A DNA stretch of 64,000 bases. Origin: Shewanella litorisediminis. GTDB lineage: Bacteria; Pseudomonadota; Gammaproteobacteria; Enterobacterales; Shewanellaceae. The stretch spans positions 3,573,501 through 3,637,500 of the forward strand of contig NZ_CP069213.1 in assembly GCF_016834455.1 (NCBI RefSeq), in the 5' to 3' direction. Below, one piece after another: positions 38,302-48,321 of the stretch. The position numbers and the translations under genes are program-made. Position 1 is the stretch's first letter. Each line of letters opens with the position of its first letter. The notes below the pieces were generated by a model. It searched no databases. It was not told the DNA's origin and saw only the letters and a list, made by a program, of their open reading frames with translations.

Positions 38302-40609
38302 AGTATCTAGCTTCAAAGCATTCAAGCATATCTACTTGGATCTCGGCGAGTCGTCCTTACTAACCTTGGACGGCCCTAACGGTTATGGTAAAACAAGCAT
38401 CTTCGATGCAATCGAACTTCTGCTCACCGGCCAGATCAGTCGAATACAAAACCTATTCAATACATTATTAACCAAGAAGAAAAGAGACTACACGGACAAC
38501 CTCTTCTGGAACAATCGCTCCGGCGATAACGACCTCTGCGTTAAAATTGAATTCGTTAATGATGCTCAAAAACTTGTTTTAGCCAGACATTGCCCAGCTG
38601 CGATTTTCAAAAAACCAGCAAACAATCGTGCAGACAAATACGAAAACTTCAAGCTTTACGAGTTACCAGAATTCGAATCATCTGACTTCACAAAAACCAA
38701 TCAGCGTGACAATAGTTTTCTTGACGAAGTTTTCGGAAAAAATTTCAGGGAAAATTTTTCCTTCCTTAACTATCTGGAGCAAGGACAAAACCGGCTGTTA
38801 CACACCCGGGTAGATGAACGCAAGGATAAATTAGGAAACCTCTTTAACATCAGCGATATTGAGGCCGAGATTGAAAACTGCAACACCTTATACAATAAGT
38901 TCACAAGGTACATCAACAGTCCTGAGCGCACGGCAAAAACGGCATCACTCGAAGAAGAGATAGCCAAACTAAGAGAAGCATTGCAGCCAGAGGCTCGGGT
39001 AGTTGAGTACAAAAAACTCACGACGACCGATGTCCAACCAGGATGGGACAAGGAGAGCTTGTTCTCAACCTATTCAGCGGTAGATCATGTTGCTTACCAG
39101 GAATCTGTTCGCAAGATCATTGCTCTTCTGCCACTCAGAGCCACGATAAAAACCAGGGTTTATAACGAGACAATCGATGCTGACATTAATCGTAACGAGG
39201 AGTCTCTGAGGAGCTTGGCTCGGTTCGGCAAAGACGTTGATAAACTTGATGGTCTTGAAGCAATTAAGAAGAGGATTGATGAACTACGGAGCGCAGCGAA
39301 GATCATCAATCGCGGTGCCTCGGTCATCAAGGTCGAAGAAGCCAGAACACTACCAAACTGGAAGGATGGACGCCTTAAGTGGTTTGAGTTACAAATTGAA
39401 TCTCGAAATAAACTAGGAGAAAAAAGCACCGCCAACGCGAGCATCGTAGCCGAATTGGAACACCTGAAAAAGCAGTTACTTGAAAAACATAAAAAATCCT
39501 ATCCAGACGACCAGTTGTGCCCTCTCTGTGGCGCTGATTGGGAAGAATATAAATCAATGGTGGATGCGATTGAAGCAAGAACCAAGCAGATCTCTGAGTC
39601 GCTATCCCAATACGGCAAGGATTTAGTTAACCTTATCGCTGCAATGGACGAAGAGTTGAAGCTCATCGACACCCATATACAAGACAGCCTCAAAGTTCTC
39701 ACGCCTACATTTGAAGCAAATCTTCATACAGCACTTTCCAAAATTAAGCTTCGGCTCCCGGCTATAACTCAGCTAAAGGAGAAGCTGCAAAACGAAAACA
39801 TTCAATTTGCTGACTCATTTACGGAAATTGATGACGTAGTAAATGAGCGACTTGAAAAGCTCAAGGAGATTCTAAGAAGTAAAAAGCAGGTTGAATCTGA
39901 TGCTTTAGCGCTGCCGGAGGACTGGCGAGAAACAACAAACAACGCTTTCAAAGACCTACAGGACTTCTACATAATTACGGCTGAAGACTTGAGGGATAAA
40001 GAGCAGTACATATCGATTAAAGCTAACGAGGCTAAAAATGCCAGGCTACAAACCTGTCTTTCCGATCTTAAATTTATCGAAAAAGAAACCCTGGCAGCCC
40101 AAAAAGCACAAGGTAAAATCAAAAAACTCCGCGACACACTAACGGAGACAGAGCAGAGTTATACTGACCAGACAATTTCGGCTATTGAGCTCATATTCCA
40201 CATCTACAGTGGCCGACTGATCCAAAACTACCAGCGCGGCCTGGGCTTATTTATCGAGAGCCGCGAAGGTACACAGTTGAGGTTCCTGACTGCCGAAAAG
40301 TCTGAACACGACGCAGTCATGTCCATGAGTTCTGGTCAGGTGTCCGCTCTTAGCCTTGCCTTCTTTCTATCACTCAACAAGGTCTATGCTAAGGTGCCTC
40401 TCATCTTGATTGATGACCCGTCGCAATCCCTGGATGAAGTAAACGTTGCTTCCTTGACTGACCTACTCCGTTGCGAACTCAAGCATTGTCAATTGGTTGT
40501 CTCCTCCCACGAGGACGATATCTCGGCCTATATGCGCTACCGATTTGACAGAGCGGGTTTGACAGCAAGTTCGCTCAACATGCAGCTCTTGGCGAAAGAA
40601 GCTTCGTAA
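38276..40609 (+). CDS. lmuB: SMC/Rad50-like ATPase of the Lamassu/ABC-3C system
   Basis: 777 residues. N-terminal ATPase half with Walker A GPNGYGKTS (33-41); two long coiled-coil arms (about 190-360 and 440-640) meet at a CxxC hook (LCPLCGADW, C415 and C418) like the zinc hook of Rad50; C-terminal half has the ABC signature SMSSGQVSALSLA (683-695) and Walker B VPLILIDDPSQSLDE (707-721). SMC-like sensors of this kind recognise foreign or damaged DNA ends and unleash the effector. Overlaps lmuC by 26 bp. No terminator was identified downstream. Confidence 0.75.
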   Translation: MNWKISKIEVSSFKAFKHIYLDLGESSLLTLDGPNGYGKTSIFDAIELLLTGQISRIQNLFNTLLTKKKRDYTDNLFWNNRSGDNDLCVKIEFVNDAQKLVLARHCPAAIFKKPANNRADKYENFKLYELPEFESSDFTKTNQRDNSFLDEVFGKNFRENFSFLNYLEQGQNRLLHTRVDERKDKLGNLFNISDIEAEIENCNTLYNKFTRYINSPERTAKTASLEEEIAKLREALQPEARVVEYKKLTTTDVQPGWDKESLFSTYSAVDHVAYQESVRKIIALLPLRATIKTRVYNETIDADINRNEESLRSLARFGKDVDKLDGLEAIKKRIDELRSAAKIINRGASVIKVEEARTLPNWKDGRLKWFELQIESRNKLGEKSTANASIVAELEHLKKQLLEKHKKSYPDDQLCPLCGADWEEYKSMVDAIEARTKQISESLSQYGKDLVNLIAAMDEELKLIDTHIQDSLKVLTPTFEANLHTALSKIKLRLPAITQLKEKLQNENIQFADSFTEIDDVVNERLEKLKEILRSKKQVESDALALPEDWRETTNNAFKDLQDFYIITAEDLRDKEQYISIKANEAKNARLQTCLSDLKFIEKETLAAQKAQGKIKKLRDTLTETEQSYTDQTISAIELIFHIYSGRLIQNYQRGLGLFIESREGTQLRFLTAEKSEHDAVMSMSSGQVSALSLAFFLSLNKVYAKVPLILIDDPSQSLDEVNVASLTDLLRCELKHCQLVVSSHEDDISAYMRYRFDRAGLTASSLNMQLLAKEAS

Positions 40610-40770
40610 AAGCCGCTCCTGGCAACCTAGTAGAGCTGGGTGTTCGTGATGGTAATGCTGATGAGTTGGCCATCTTGGAGATGGCAGCTATCAGCAGCCT
40701 TTGTCATGAGAGAGACTAATCCGACTTTTACTAAGCATGGCATTTTCATGGCTACTCGATCATAGAAAGT

Positions 40771-41250
40771 CAGGACACCCAAAACAACTTTTGCCGAGGA
40801 ATACACCAATCCCGCCCAAAGCGGCCGCAAGGCATAGGTGTCCGTTGCGTGGCCGAGGCATGGATGCCGAGGCAGCGTCAGTCGAATCAGGGATGAGCGT
40901 CTGACGCGATAACAAAAGGACGCCTAGTGCCCAAGGGACTGTCCGCTTCGTCGCGGGCGCCCTTTGAGGATAAAGGGGTCCGATAAAGGGGTCGGAGTGA
41001 ATAATAGAAAACTCAGTACACCCAAAACACTTTTGCCGAGGAATACACCGAACCCCGCTCGAAGCGGCCGCGGGGCGTTTGAGCACATGGCGTAGCTGAG
41101 ACAGGACGTCGAAGCACGAGGGTCGAGCAGGATGCGAGTCTCTCGTGTAGCCAATGGGCTCAAAAACGCACAAGGAGTCGTCCGCTTCGTCGCGGGTGTC
41201 CTTTGGGATGCAAGGGGCTTTGGACAAGCAAAGCTCCTTGCCCGGAGGCG
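40771..41250. repeat. Degenerate long direct repeats downstream of the Lamassu-like genes
   Basis: Two copies with a period of about 240 bp. Shared blocks: ACACCCAAAACA then CTTTTGCCGAGGAATACACC (40775-40803 and 41018-41045), AAGCGGCCGC, and GTCCGCTTCGTCGCGGG (40941 and 41180). The short tandem GATAAAGGGGTC recurs at about 40970 and 40982. The repeats differ from those upstream of the operon. The 0.9-kb gap between lmuB and groEL has no supportable gene. Confidence 0.75.
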
Positions 41251-41374
41251 GGCTGGAAGGCCGCGACTTTAAGCCGCTGAAAGCGGCTACAATCCATAAA
41301 AGTGCTTCCCGAAAATGCCGGAAGCCATTCCAATACCAAACCATTCCCCCGTCCCCGGCAGATACCGCTGAAAT

Positions 41375-41409
41375 GGAAAAGGCCCGCGTTCGATACGCGG
41401 GCCTTTTCC
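41375..41409. terminator. Strong hairpin (14-bp stem), probably a terminator
   Basis: A perfect 14-bp inverted repeat (41375-41388 with 41396-41409) with a 7-base loop. It contains A-rich and T-rich arms, so it could terminate transcription from either side. It is the second hairpin beyond groEL. Confidence 0.6.
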
Positions 41410-41420
41410 TGTACACCAAA

Positions 41421-41450
41421 AACTAAACCCAGCCGAAGCTGGGTTTAGTT
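41421..41450 (-). terminator. Terminator hairpin after groEL
   Basis: A perfect 13-bp stem (41421-41433 with 41438-41450) with a CGAA loop lies 54 bp past the groEL stop codon. The outer arm on the minus strand is followed by TTTGG. It forms a pair with the 41375-41409 hairpin. Confidence 0.7.
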
Positions 41451-41503
41451 GTGGTCTCAGAGAGACCAAGGCAACCGCCTTGATCAATCTGCGGCGGGGC
41501 AGA

Positions 41504-43153
<1,650 letters not shown>

Positions 43154-43196
43154 TTAAATACTTTGCGTTAGACTGAAATTTCACAATTTGAGTGGA

Positions 43197-43487
43197 TTAG
43201 CCCACTACAGCCATCAGATCCATTTCGGACAGGATCAGTACTTCCTGACCGTCGATTTTTTCTTTCTTCACGCCGTAACCTTCGTTGAAGATCACCACGT
43301 CACCCACTTTTACATCCAGAGGACGTACGGTGCCGTTTTCCAGGATCCGGCCATTGCCTACCGCAAGCACTTCGCCACGGGTAGACTTTTCAGCCGCGCT
43401 GCCGGTCAGCACAATGCCACCAGCTGAAGTGGATTCCACTTCCAGACGCTTAACGATTACGCGGTCATGTAATGGACGAATATTCAT
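43197..43487 (-). CDS. groS: Co-chaperonin GroES
   Basis: 96 residues, starts [14 protein letters not shown] and contains the mobile loop region [18 protein letters not shown] and the [14 protein letters not shown] turn. GroES caps the GroEL ring. A sigma-32 type promoter lies about 95 bp upstream. Confidence 0.99.
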   Translation of the reverse strand: MNIRPLHDRVIVKRLEVESTSAGGIVLTGSAAEKSTRGEVLAVGNGRILENGTVRPLDVKVGDVVIFNEGYGVKKEKIDGQEVLILSEMDLMAVVG

Positions 43488-43579
43488 CTATGGATTCTCC
43501 TAAAGATTTTTTGCCCAGCAATGAGGCGGTTTTGTTGAAGTCGCGGCAACCCTTGCGGGCACGCCGCTTGATGGAACCT

Positions 43580-43608
43580 ATATGGGGACAGGGATGTGCG
43601 GTCTCAAG
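43580..43608 (-). promoter_or_regulatory. Sigma-32 heat-shock promoter of groES-groEL
   Basis: On the minus strand CTTGAGA (43608-43602) is followed after 14 bp by CCCCATAT (43587-43580), a close match to the sigma-32 consensus CTTGAAA-N11-16-CCCCATNT. It is 93 bp before the groES start. Confidence 0.85.
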
Positions 43609-43715
43609 GGGGATTTACAAAATTTTTTGGATTTTTTTGGTCTGGATTTCCATCCCCGGACCTCATTCCTGCTAGAATCGCGCCTCGAACCGCAAGAAGA
43701 GATGACCCGGCCCCA

Positions 43716-45083
43716 ATGAAAGACAGACACGGCCTTTTAACAGCACCCATAGCAGGCGTGCTTTTAAAAATGACCCTGCCCAACATGCTGGGGATTTTAA
43801 CCATACTGGGGTTCAGCCTGGTCGATACCTTTTTTGTGAGCCAGCTGGGCACAGAGGCCCTGGCCGCCATCAGCTTTACCTTCCCTGTTACCCTGGTGCT
43901 GTCCAGCATTGCCGTGGGCATAGGCGCCGGGGTTTCCACCAATCTGGGCCGTTTGATTGGCTCGGGCCATGCCCCCGATGCCAAGGTGTTTTTGCACGAC
44001 GCCCTGCTGCTGACCTTTGCCATCGTGGGCACGCTCGCCTCATTGGGGCTCATGTTTATCGACCCGCTCTTCAGCCTCCTGGGGGCCAACGAAAAAAGCC
44101 TGCCGCTTATCCATGAATACATGCTGGTGTGGTATCTGGGCAGCCCACTTTTGGTGCTCTTGATGGTGGGCAATCAGGGGCTGCGCTCCACCGGCGATAC
44201 CAAGTCACCGGCCAAGATCATGGCCCTGGCCGCCATCATCAACCTGATTCTCGACCCCTTGCTGATTTTTGGTTTGGGGCCTTTCCCCCGGCTGGAAATT
44301 CAGGGCGCGGCCATCGCCTCTGTTATCTCCTGGGTGCTGGCGATGTCGCTTTCAAGCTATCTGCTGATTGTGAAGCGGCACATGCTGGCGCTCACCGAAA
44401 TCGCCTGGCCGAGGCTTAAGGACAACTGGCGCAAACTGGCCCATATTGCCCAGCCTGCGGCGCTGATGAACCTGATGAACCCCATCGCCAATGCCGTGAT
44501 CATGGCCATGCTGGCCCGTATCGACCACGGCGCCGTGGCCGCCTTCGGGGCAGGCACCCGGCTGGAGTCTGTGCTCCTGATAGTGGTGATGGCGCTGTCA
44601 TCCAGCCTGATGCCCTTTGTGGCGCAAAACCTCGGCGCCGGGCAACACCAGCGAGCCCGGGACGCCCTGATGATGTCGCTGCGCTTTGTGCTCTTGTTTC
44701 AGTTTTTGCTGTATCTGCCCTTGCTGCTGCTGGCGGGCCCCATTGCAGGCCTCTTCAGTGATGAACCCAAGGTGTTGGAATGGCTGACGTTTTACATTAT
44801 CGCCCTGCCCGCCGCCTATGGTCCGCTGGGGGTGGTGATCATTACCGCCACCGCCCTCAATGCCTTCCACCGGCCGCTGGCGTCGCTGATTATCAATGTG
44901 TGCCGCCTGTTTTTGCTGATGCTGCCCCTGTGCGCATTGGGGTCTTTCCTCTACGGCGTAAAAGGCCTGATGGTGGCACTGCCGGTAACCAACGCCCTGA
45001 TGGGCATGGCCTGTTACTATCTGGCGAGCCGGGTGACAGAGCCTGACAACGTGCCGGGCGCGGGCGAGAAGGCGAGGAGCTAG
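43716..45083 (+). CDS. MATE family multidrug/Na+ efflux protein
   Basis: 455 residues from the ATG at 43716 (MKDRHGLLTAPIAGVLLKM). Twelve membrane spans in two MatE halves; the first half carries FSLVDTFFVSQLGTEALAA, the second FGAGTRLESVLL and NPIANAVIMAMLARIDHGAVAA. Such proteins export drugs or cations using Na+ or H+ gradients. The frame runs back to 43596, inside the groES promoter, without ribosome-site support. Substrate unknown. A heptamer repeat array follows the stop directly. Confidence 0.85.
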   Translation: MKDRHGLLTAPIAGVLLKMTLPNMLGILTILGFSLVDTFFVSQLGTEALAAISFTFPVTLVLSSIAVGIGAGVSTNLGRLIGSGHAPDAKVFLHDALLLTFAIVGTLASLGLMFIDPLFSLLGANEKSLPLIHEYMLVWYLGSPLLVLLMVGNQGLRSTGDTKSPAKIMALAAIINLILDPLLIFGLGPFPRLEIQGAAIASVISWVLAMSLSSYLLIVKRHMLALTEIAWPRLKDNWRKLAHIAQPAALMNLMNPIANAVIMAMLARIDHGAVAAFGAGTRLESVLLIVVMALSSSLMPFVAQNLGAGQHQRARDALMMSLRFVLLFQFLLYLPLLLLAGPIAGLFSDEPKVLEWLTFYIIALPAAYGPLGVVIITATALNAFHRPLASLIINVCRLFLLMLPLCALGSFLYGVKGLMVALPVTNALMGMACYYLASRVTEPDNVPGAGEKARS

Positions 45084-45088
45084 GCCCT

Positions 45089-45158
45089 CGTCTACCGTCT
45101 ACCGTCTACCGTCTACCGTCTACCGTCTACCGTCTACCGTTTACCGTTTACCGTTTAC
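45089..45158. repeat. Heptamer tandem repeat, CGTCTAC x7 then CGTTTAC x3
   Basis: Ten contiguous 7-bp units: seven CGTCTAC and three CGTTTAC, with a decayed eleventh (CGCTTCC). The array begins 6 bp after the MATE stop codon and ends 18 bp before the 3' end of the next gene. Such arrays often vary in copy number between strains. Confidence 0.95.
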
Positions 45159-45176
45159 CGCTTCCCGCTCAGCGCC

Positions 45177-45716
45177 TTACAAAAACTCCAGCGAGTCGAG
45201 AAAGGCCATGGCGGTTTTCCGCTCTCTGGCGTCCGTGGCATAGCTTGCCATCAGCATCAGCAGGTGGTTGTCGTGGGTGTAGATGCGTTGCACCATCTCG
45301 CCCCTGTCCTGCCCAAGACTCACCACCAACTCATAGCCTTTTTTACCCTGATGCTCGATAAAGCCGCGCCTTACCAGCGCCGCATTCAGCCCGGTATCTG
45401 TGCCGAACCGGCGGCTTAAACTGCCCAAATCTTCCCGGGACAAGGCATGGATGTCCTGTTCATCAAACACCTCATAGGCGGTGCCCATGGCCAGCACCAG
45501 CAGTGTCATGTCGGCGCGGGGCGAGCTGGCGCTGACAACCTGCTCAACGCTGATTTCGCCAGTGACTTTGGAGGCGGTATTGGGCTGGGGCAACATGCGC
45601 ACCTTTACGGGCACACTGGCCAGAAAATGGCTTTCCAGCGGCAGGGGGGCGAAACATTCCCGGTAAACGAAAAAAACGCCCACCATGGATAACAGCAATA
45701 TAACCAGTCGTGTCAT
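45177..45716 (-). CDS. Exported hypothetical protein (179 aa)
   Basis: 179 residues with a hydrophobic N-terminus (about residues 3-19, LVILLLSMVGVFFVY) that is either a signal peptide or an anchor, and a soluble remainder. A short predicted strand-helix pattern with QRIYTHDNHLLMLMASYA near the C-terminus. No recognised family or catalytic motif. It is convergent to the MATE gene, with the heptamer array between them. Confidence 0.65.
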   Translation of the reverse strand: MTRLVILLLSMVGVFFVYRECFAPLPLESHFLASVPVKVRMLPQPNTASKVTGEISVEQVVSASSPRADMTLLVLAMGTAYEVFDEQDIHALSREDLGSLSRRFGTDTGLNAALVRRGFIEHQGKKGYELVVSLGQDRGEMVQRIYTHDNHLLMLMASYATDARERKTAMAFLDSLEFL

Positions 45717-45867
45717 GGTTCAATCCTTTGAAGCTGACAGGGGGAGGTGTGGCCGACCATAGTAACAGCCAGGCCCATGGCTGGCGTGAGGCAAAAGGCT
45801 GACTTATCCCGGAGATCCCCTACAGGACGTCAGGGTGTAAGTACCTGACCGGAGACATACCCGCCAA

Positions 45868-45895
45868 TCAAAAAGCCCGCAAATGGCGGGCTTTT
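45868..45895 (-). terminator. Rho-independent terminator after the metalloprotease gene
   Basis: A 10-bp stem (45871-45880 with 45886-45895) with Ts on the minus-strand 3' side (45868-45874), 21 bp past the stop codon at 45916. Confidence 0.85.
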
Positions 45896-45915
45896 CTGTT
45901 TGCAGCGCTGACGGC

Positions 45916-48300
45916 TTAAATGGGCGAGCCCGGTGGCATGGGCAGCGGCTTGGTGATAATCCGCACCAAAGGATCGTCCAGCCCCCTGGCAACGCCCAGA
46001 GCCAGATACTTGAAGTGGGCGGCATCGGCCTCGCTGGAGCGGCTGGCTTTACGCTCCAGCTGCTTGATGGTGTAGGCCAGCTTGGCCCCCAGCACCGCCT
46101 TGACCTCGGCACTGGTGTCGTCATGGTGGAAGGCCTCCAGCAAGGTGTCTACCACCACGGCGTTGAGGCGCATCCATACCCCGCGCTCAAGGCCTGTCTT
46201 GCCTTCCTGATACAGGGTGACGGCCATCAGCTTGTCCAGAAGCTCATTCACCGACAGCTGCTCACTGTCGCTCTGGAATCCCTGCTCGACGCGGTTAAGG
46301 CGTTTGGGCGCCAGCAGCGCCTGAAGGGTATGGCGTGAGAGCACCTCGGCCATGCCCACGGGGTCGGCGACGACGCCAAGACCCGAGGCAAAGCTTTCAC
46401 GGCCACGGCTGTAGTTACCCTGCTTGGGCAAAAGGGACTCCACCAGCTCACGGGGCAGGGTCAGCTCCGCCGTGTCCAGGGTGGCCAAGAGGGTGCCAAG
46501 CGCCTGCTTTTGCAGCTCGGGGGCCACATAGTGCCAGCTGTATACCCCATCGTAGCCATAGTCGGTGCCGCCAATCAGCTTGGCCGCCGCCTCGATTTGG
46601 TAACGGCTCAGGAGGTAAATGGGCACCAGGCTGTCAGCGAGCTCGCCCAGCGGCTCGCCGGGCAGCAAGGCCTCGGGATTAAAATCGGCCAGCGCCTTTT
46701 GCCGCACCTGCTGCAGGCGGGCAAGCTCGGCCACCGGGTCTGAGCCATTGTCCCACAAACTGGCGTAGGCGTGGCTCGCATCCGGGCTTCGGGAATCACT
46801 CTCGCCTATGTATCTCAGCCCCTGGGTCTGCACCTCGACAAGCAGCTGCGACAGGGCTTCAGCCTCGCTGTCGCCAAAGTCGCCGTAGCCATAGGCAATG
46901 GCAAACTTGTCCCAGGCACCCACGCCGGGCACATAGGGCTGGCTGATGTCGATTTTGCCGTTACTGATGGTCACCATGGGATGGGGGTAGTCCATCACAG
47001 AGGCATTGCTGTTGCTGGACGCGGCAAAGTTATGGTCCAGGCCCAGGGTATGGCCAATCTCGTGGGCCGACAGCTGACGGATACGCTCCAATGCCAGATG
47101 CCCGGCGGCTTTTGCGGCGGCGTCTCTGTCTTCCCAGCCTGCGGTGAGGCCTCGGGCAATCAGGTGGTCCTGCCGCACCCGCAGGCTCCCCAGGGTCACA
47201 TGGCCCTTGATGATTTCGCCGGTGCGCGGGTCGGCAATGGCCGAGCCGTAGGACCAGCCGCGGCTGGCACGGTGTACCCACTGCACCACGTTAAAGCGGA
47301 CGTCCTGGGGATCGGCATCGTCGGGCAAGAGCGCCATCTTAAAGCCATTGATAAAACCGGCCGCATTGAAGGCCTCTTCCCACCAGCGGCCGCCATCGAG
47401 GAGTGCACTGCGGATGGGCTCGGGCACGCCCGGGTCGAGGTAATAGACTATGGGTTCCACCACCTCAGAGGGGGCGGCGCCGGGGGTTTGCTTTTGCAGG
47501 CGATGGCGCAGCAAGTGGCGCTTCACCACAGGGGTGTCGATGGTGCTGGCATAATCCAGATACTCATCAGACAGATAGCCGCTTTGCGGATGGTAGTCGC
47601 GGGCCACATAGCCTGCCTCAGGCAAGGCGATAAAGGAGAAGCGCATGCGGATGGAAATCGCCTTGGGATCCGGCGTCACCTGAGATACATAGGCGCCCGG
47701 CTCCCCGGAGGCAAAGGTGAGCTGCGCGTCTATATCGCTGTTGTTCGGGAAGGATTTCACGTACTCGGGGATAATGAGGGAGCGTGACTTATCCAGGCTG
47801 AAGTTGCCCTGCCCCGATGCCTTCAGGGCATCGGCCACACCGTGCAGATCGTTGAGTACCAGAGCGCTCAGGGGGGCGAGGGGCGTTTTGCCATCGAGTA
47901 CAGAGGCGCGCCACAAAATGGAGTCGGCAAAGGCCTCTTTTACCGCGCGCTGCTCGGGAGCATAGTCGCTGCCGGCACGATAGCGGGTATTGAGCTCCCG
48001 CAGGATGAGATCCGGGCCTATGCGTTCAAACTGCACCATGCGGGTGCGGCCAAGCTGACCACGGTCGAGGCCGATATCGTTGGAGCCCACGCCCTGTGGC
48101 AGGCTGGTGACCAGCAAAAACGGCTGGTTGAGCCGACTTGCCTCGACAAAGACCTCGCCCTTGTTGTCGTAGTGGAAATTCAGAAACCCCCTGGCCGATT
48201 GGCTCTGTTTGATAATGGCTGCCGGGTTATCGGCGGCCCAGACTGACATGGCCGGTGTGCTCGCAAGCAATAGCGCCAGGGCGAGAGTCGAGGGTTTCAT
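45916..48300 (-). CDS. Secreted zinc-dependent metalloprotease (DUF5117-type)
   Basis: 794 residues. Signal peptide (about 1-22, ending VWA), an N-terminal propeptide-like region with DUF5117/DUF5118 character (about 30-310), and a metzincin-like catalytic domain with the extended zinc motif HEIGHTLGLDH (413-423) followed by the SVMDYPHP Met-turn (about 435-442). The C-terminal 300 residues are helical. A plausible function is exported protein degradation; the true substrate is unknown. It ends in its own terminator and is preceded, across 21 bp, by the hybrid kinase on the same strand. Confidence 0.85.
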   Translation of the reverse strand: MKPSTLALALLLASTPAMSVWAADNPAAIIKQSQSARGFLNFHYDNKGEVFVEASRLNQPFLLVTSLPQGVGSNDIGLDRGQLGRTRMVQFERIGPDLILRELNTRYRAGSDYAPEQRAVKEAFADSILWRASVLDGKTPLAPLSALVLNDLHGVADALKASGQGNFSLDKSRSLIIPEYVKSFPNNSDIDAQLTFASGEPGAYVSQVTPDPKAISIRMRFSFIALPEAGYVARDYHPQSGYLSDEYLDYASTIDTPVVKRHLLRHRLQKQTPGAAPSEVVEPIVYYLDPGVPEPIRSALLDGGRWWEEAFNAAGFINGFKMALLPDDADPQDVRFNVVQWVHRASRGWSYGSAIADPRTGEIIKGHVTLGSLRVRQDHLIARGLTAGWEDRDAAAKAAGHLALERIRQLSAHEIGHTLGLDHNFAASSNSNASVMDYPHPMVTISNGKIDISQPYVPGVGAWDKFAIAYGYGDFGDSEAEALSQLLVEVQTQGLRYIGESDSRSPDASHAYASLWDNGSDPVAELARLQQVRQKALADFNPEALLPGEPLGELADSLVPIYLLSRYQIEAAAKLIGGTDYGYDGVYSWHYVAPELQKQALGTLLATLDTAELTLPRELVESLLPKQGNYSRGRESFASGLGVVADPVGMAEVLSRHTLQALLAPKRLNRVEQGFQSDSEQLSVNELLDKLMAVTLYQEGKTGLERGVWMRLNAVVVDTLLEAFHHDDTSAEVKAVLGAKLAYTIKQLERKASRSSEADAAHFKYLALGVARGLDDPLVRIITKPLPMPPGSPI

Positions 48301-48321
48301 TTTATCTCCTTGTTATGGGGG

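Noticed and set aside
40760..41419. 219-codon minus-strand ORF between lmuB and groEL
   Set aside because: It lies in the direct-repeat region and contains internally duplicated sequence; frames are open in several directions there, so it looks like a repeat-derived false gene.
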